NCBI RefSeq assembly: GCF_019749255.1
Contig: NZ_JACWFH010000030.1
Coordinates: 1-64,000, forward strand
Length of the DNA stretch: 64,000 bases
Source: Mesobacillus maritimus
GTDB taxonomy: Bacteria; Bacillota; Bacilli; Bacillales; Cytobacillaceae
Direction: 5' to 3'
How positions within the stretch are numbered: the first letter of the stretch is position 1; each line of letters opens with the position of its first letter. The translations under genes and the position numbers were made by a program. Positions 61,403 through 64,000 of this stretch are shown here, piece by piece. The notes beneath the pieces are model-generated. The model had not been told where the DNA came from. It saw nothing but the letters and a program-made list of their open reading frames with translations, and searched no databases.

Positions 61403-62713
61403 CTAGGCTTTAAGAGGTCGGTCGTCATTTTTAAGGGAAATGGTTTGCTCTTTTGTTGTAGCTGTTTCTGCTTTGAGCAACTCAGGATACCCGTATGCAC
61501 CATGTTCACTAATATCAAGACCCATGATTTCCTCTTCTTCTGTAACTCGTAGACCACCCATAATCTTTTTCATACCAGCTAATAATACGAAGGAAACGAT
61601 AAAGGCGAATGCGCCGCAGACAACAACACCTAATGCTTGAACACCTAGTTGCTCAAAACCGCCACCGTAGAATAAACCCGGCTTTCCAACAGAAGCAAGC
61701 TCTGGTGTAGCGAAAAATCCAGTGGATAAAGTACCCCAAACACCTGCTGCTCCGTGTACAGATAACGCATAGATTGGATCATCAATTTTCCGAGCTTCAA
61801 AGAATCGAATGCTATAGAATACAAGAATACCAGCGATGAAACCAATGACTACTGATGCCCAAGTATCAACGAATGCACATGATGCAGTGATGGCAACTAA
61901 ACCAGCTAAAGCCCCGTTTAACATCATGGAGACATCTGCTTTCCCCATTACCACCCAAGAAATAATCATTGCAGCAATCGTACCAGCTGCAGCAGCGAGG
62001 TTTGTGTTTACAGCAACAAAACCAAAGAATCCATCGTCAACAGCTACTGTACTACCAGCATTGAATCCAAACCAACCTACCCATAGTAACAATACACTTA
62101 AAGCTGTATATACTTGGTTATGTCCGTAAAGATTATTTGCGGAACCATCTTTATTGTATTTACCAATCCTTGGTTTTAATAGAATCGTAGCAGCAAGTGC
62201 AGCCATCGCACCAGTTAAGTGAACAACAGTTGAACCAGCAAAGTCTTGTTTTCCATGTTCTGCTAACCAGCCGCCGCCCCAAATCCAGTGAGCAACTGGT
62301 GGGTACACCAATAGTGAGAAAAGAACTGCGAATACGAGATAAACTCCCATTTTCGCTCTTTCAGCAAAGCCGCCAAAGGCGATCGTTAATGAAATCCCAG
62401 CAAAGGCTGTTTGGAATAAGAAAAATACTGCTCCGGAAAGTCCTAACCCTTCTACATCATATCCTGAGTAAAAGAAGTCCGATAAACCAATTAAGCTATT
62501 TCCTTCACCAAAGATTAACCCGTAACCAAATGCCCAGAATACAATCGAACCAATTCCAAAGGTGAGGATGGTTTTACCAGCAATATGGCCTGCATTTTTC
62601 ATCCTCGTAGATCCCGTTTCTAAAAGAATAAAGCCTCCAATCATTAAAATGACTAATACTGCAGATACCATAACCCAAACACTGTTTAATAAAAATGTAG
62701 TATCCAAATTCAT
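61403..62713 (-). CDS. amt: Ammonium transporter (Amt/NrgA)
   Basis: 436 aa, eleven TM segments. Family patterns: GGFILLETGSTRMKNAGHIAGK, GGAVFFLFQTAFAGISLTI-like region and VHGAAGVWGTLSTGFFA near the twin-His pore. It imports NH3/NH4+. A TnrA box lies 78 bp upstream and a tnrA gene 188 bp upstream. No glnK (PII) gene follows, unlike the B. subtilis nrgAB pair; DUF294 takes its place. GAAGGGGAG precedes the ATG. Confidence 0.95.
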   Translation of the reverse strand: MNLDTTFLLNSVWVMVSAVLVILMIGGFILLETGSTRMKNAGHIAGKTILTFGIGSIVFWAFGYGLIFGEGNSLIGLSDFFYSGYDVEGLGLSGAVFFLFQTAFAGISLTIAFGGFAERAKMGVYLVFAVLFSLLVYPPVAHWIWGGGWLAEHGKQDFAGSTVVHLTGAMAALAATILLKPRIGKYNKDGSANNLYGHNQVYTALSVLLLWVGWFGFNAGSTVAVDDGFFGFVAVNTNLAAAAGTIAAMIISWVVMGKADVSMMLNGALAGLVAITASCAFVDTWASVVIGFIAGILVFYSIRFFEARKIDDPIYALSVHGAAGVWGTLSTGFFATPELASVGKPGLFYGGGFEQLGVQALGVVVCGAFAFIVSFVLLAGMKKIMGGLRVTEEEEIMGLDISEHGAYGYPELLKAETATTKEQTISLKNDDRPLKA

Positions 62714-62790
62714 TTCTCCCCTTCCAAATTTGTTTATTTGGCTTTCTGTAGTTTTATTTTCGCATCGGTGGAAGGTTATTTCTACAACGA

Positions 62791-62807
62791 TGTAAGAAAA
62801 CCTAACA
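62791..62807. promoter_or_regulatory. TnrA/GlnR box upstream of amt
   Basis: TGTAA-GAAAACC-TAACA matches TGTNA-N7-TNACA exactly (minus strand TGTTA-N7-TTACA). The position suits activation of amt under nitrogen limitation. Confidence 0.85.
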
Positions 62808-62900
62808 TAATTTTGGAAGAGGAGAAGAAAACATCCTTTTGTTTAGTAAAATGAAGAGGGGATTAGCATTGCGTGAATAATTGGATTATTGGATGGGAAT

Positions 62901-63227
62901 TCAAGCCTTTCGTATACCAAATTGAGCGTTAAGCTGTCCTTGAATCATTTTCTTGCGAAGTTTTGCCTGTTCTGCCTTTTTCTTATCTTTCATCATTTCT
63001 TGGCGGATTTCGAAGGTTTGGACACCATCTTCAATTTTTTCAGCGATGTCCATTAGCAGCTCAATATCTGCAAAAGAGTACTTTCTGCTTCCTCCAGGAG
63101 TACGTTCTGGGAAAATTAATTTCCGTTCTTCATAATATCGAATCTGCCGCTCCGATAATCCGGTAAGTTCTCGCACGATTCCTATTGTTATCACCTTTTT
63201 GTCTTTATAAGAAGCTTCATTGCTCAT
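62901..63227 (-). CDS. tnrA: Nitrogen regulator TnrA, MerR family (copy 1)
   Basis: 108 aa. MerR winged helix (about 12-80: [24 protein letters not shown] and [16 protein letters not shown]), then a basic helix and the C-terminal GQLNAQFG, the segment by which TnrA binds feedback-inhibited glutamine synthetase. [13 protein letters not shown] at the start is typical of TnrA rather than GlnR. A TnrA box lies in its own promoter (63263). GAGGTG precedes the ATG. Confidence 0.92.
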   Translation of the reverse strand: MSNEASYKDKKVITIGIVRELTGLSERQIRYYEERKLIFPERTPGGSRKYSFADIELLMDIAEKIEDGVQTFEIRQEMMKDKKKAEQAKLRKKMIQGQLNAQFGIRKA

Positions 63228-63484
63228 TGTCCGTTCACCTCAACTTTGTTTATCAAAAAATATGTTATATTATCTCACAACAATAAAAATATGAATATAG
63301 AAAAATCTAAAAATTTAATTTTAATTTATGCTGTATTTCCTATTACTATATTCCTAATGAATGAAAAGATTGTTAGGACATCTCCCAATCTAGTTGAGAA
63401 AACCATTAAATCATCCATAATCAACAGTAATACAAAGTTTGAGAAGCATAAATTCTCCTAAACTATGTCAGCGAGGAGGGAGCT
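63228..63484. other. Divergent tnrA-tnrA intergenic region
   Basis: 257 AT-rich bases between the two tnrA genes. One perfect TnrA box is at 63263, close to copy 1. A plus-strand frame (63246-63461) has no RBS and is not accepted. No second TnrA box was seen near copy 2. Confidence 0.5.
63263..63279. promoter_or_regulatory. TnrA box in the tnrA promoter
   Basis: TGTTA-TATTATC-TCACA matches TGTNA-N7-TNACA exactly. It lies 36 bp upstream of tnrA copy 1, where it would give autoregulation as in B. subtilis. Confidence 0.85.
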
Positions 63485-63790
63485 ATGTCATCCTATAAAG
63501 AGAAGAAAGTCATATCTATTGGGATTGTCAGTGAACTTACGGGGTTATCGCTCAGGAAAATTCGCTATTATGAGGAGCGCGGTTTGCTTTCGCCAGGTCG
63601 AACCGGAAAAGGGGGGAGAAAGTATTCATTTGATGATGTTGAAACACTAATGAAAATTGCTGAAAGAAGAGAAGAGGGTGTACAAACAGCAGAAATAAAA
63701 AAAGAACTCAATAAAGAAAAGACGAAACAAAAGATTCGCGATGAAATGATAAAAGGACAGCTAAATGCTCATTTCAGAATGAGAAAATGA
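63485..63790 (+). CDS. tnrA: TnrA-like MerR regulator (copy 2)
   Basis: 101 aa. Same plan as copy 1: [52 protein letters not shown], and C-terminal [11 protein letters not shown], which is closer to B. subtilis TnrA (GQLNAHFR) than is copy 1. GAGGAGGGAGCT precedes the ATG. The two genes are divergent. They may be partly redundant, or differ in binding glutamine synthetase. Confidence 0.9.
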   Translation: MSSYKEKKVISIGIVSELTGLSLRKIRYYEERGLLSPGRTGKGGRKYSFDDVETLMKIAERREEGVQTAEIKKELNKEKTKQKIRDEMIKGQLNAHFRMRK

Positions 63791-63819
63791 TGGTAAAAGA
63801 AAACGATAGTATGAAACAA

Positions 63820-63852
63820 ATAGAACCGCCAGCTGAGCTACTGGCGGTTCTA
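63820..63852. terminator. Convergent hairpin terminator
   Basis: TAGAACCGCCAG pairs with CTGGCGGTTCTA around a 7-8 nt loop, between tnrA copy 2 and the partial gene at the right edge. Confidence 0.75.
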
Positions 63853-63855
63853 CTT

Positions 63856-64000
63856 TTAACGATTTCTGTGACGGTTAAGGATCTCTTGAAGGTCGCTTAA
63901 TGGAAGGTGTTGTAATTCTTGGATGGGAGTAGAGGTGATTTTTAGTTGGAGAATTTTCTTGATATAATGCCTTCTGGCTTTTTCCATTCCTTCTCTTAAG
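63856..64000 (-). CDS. Partial CDS, C-terminal end (Rpn-like?)
   Basis: Open minus-strand frame running off the right edge, 47 complete codons ending in TAA at 63856. The visible end (LREGMEKARRHYIKKIL ... LPLSDLQEILNRHRNR) resembles the C-terminal tails of Rpn-family (PD-(D/E)XK) recombination-promoting nucleases, which often have LREGMEKG-type repeats. The match is weak and the body of the gene lies outside the window. Confidence 0.55.
   Translation of the reverse strand, partial: LREGMEKARRHYIKKILQLKITSTPIQELQHLPLSDLQEILNRHRNR

Noticed and set aside
63246-63461. 71-aa plus-strand frame between the two tnrA genes
   Set aside because: No RBS, AT-rich composition, and it covers the TnrA box and promoter region.

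Overview
The window looks like chromosome from a low-GC, endospore-forming type of Bacillaceae, probably a Neobacillus- or Priestia-like Bacillus. The reasons are two class IV (PhaR/PhaC) polyhydroxyalkanoate (PHA) synthase loci with a PhaQ/PhaP pair, two TnrA-type nitrogen regulators, strong AGGAGG-type ribosome binding sites, and Bacillus-style control sites (cre, TnrA, Rex, Fnr, Mn2+ and preQ1 riboswitches). The genus is inference. No rRNA, tRNA, prophage, insertion sequence or CRISPR array was seen.

Layout. 1-1.5 kb: a 52-bp tandem repeat array, then a cysteine desulfurase (-). 1.8-7 kb: response regulator, sensor kinase, LolA/DUF4367-like lipoprotein and M48 membrane protease (+), a probable envelope-stress unit. 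7-11 kb: a YgbA-like protein, an AspT/RCK_C transporter and a KamA-type radical SAM enzyme. 11.4-17.2 kb: C39-like lipoprotein (-), sdaAB-sdaAA serine dehydratase and a P-type Ca2+ ATPase. 17.4-23.2 kb: two tandem adhE paralogues (-) with candidate Rex and FadR-like sites.

23.7-32.2 kb is the main PHA region: acyl-CoA ligase, SDR reductase, two alpha/beta hydrolases on the opposite strand, a short PhaR-like protein, a phasin-like protein, phaR, phaC, then phaQ-phaP behind a three-copy operator. 32.2-38.3 kb: queT with a preQ1-I riboswitch, an Mn2+ riboswitch with two tandem terminators in front of YkvA-like and TerC genes, a CorC/CNNM protein, a GNAT enzyme and a DUF2157/GDYXXLXY pair. 38.4-48 kb: RND efflux pump, an Asn-rich DUF1906 protein, DUF4023, GNAT, NCS2 permease, DUF2568 and a cytochrome P450. 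48.3-49.8 kb: a second phaR-phaC pair. 50-56.3 kb: ketopantoate-reductase-like gene, cstA with an overlapping 48-codon membrane protein, LytTR/LytS two-component system and a DUF4097 protein. 56.5-58.9 kb: DUF59 and DUF438-hemerythrin genes behind a perfect Fnr-type box, then an orphan CsoR-like repressor. 59.1-59.5 kb: a second 52-bp array. 59.6-64 kb: a nitrogen region with exonuclease, DUF294 nucleotidyltransferase, amt and two divergent tnrA paralogues, with TnrA boxes.

Together the genes fit a carbon-storing facultative anaerobe: acetyl-CoA goes to PHA or to ethanol through AdhE, serine and probably pyruvate feed pyruvate metabolism, and nitrogen uptake is controlled by TnrA. The most unusual structures are the two 52-bp arrays, whose hairpin stems show a compensatory base change, the expanded PhaR-like family, and several small genes below usual ORF cut-offs.
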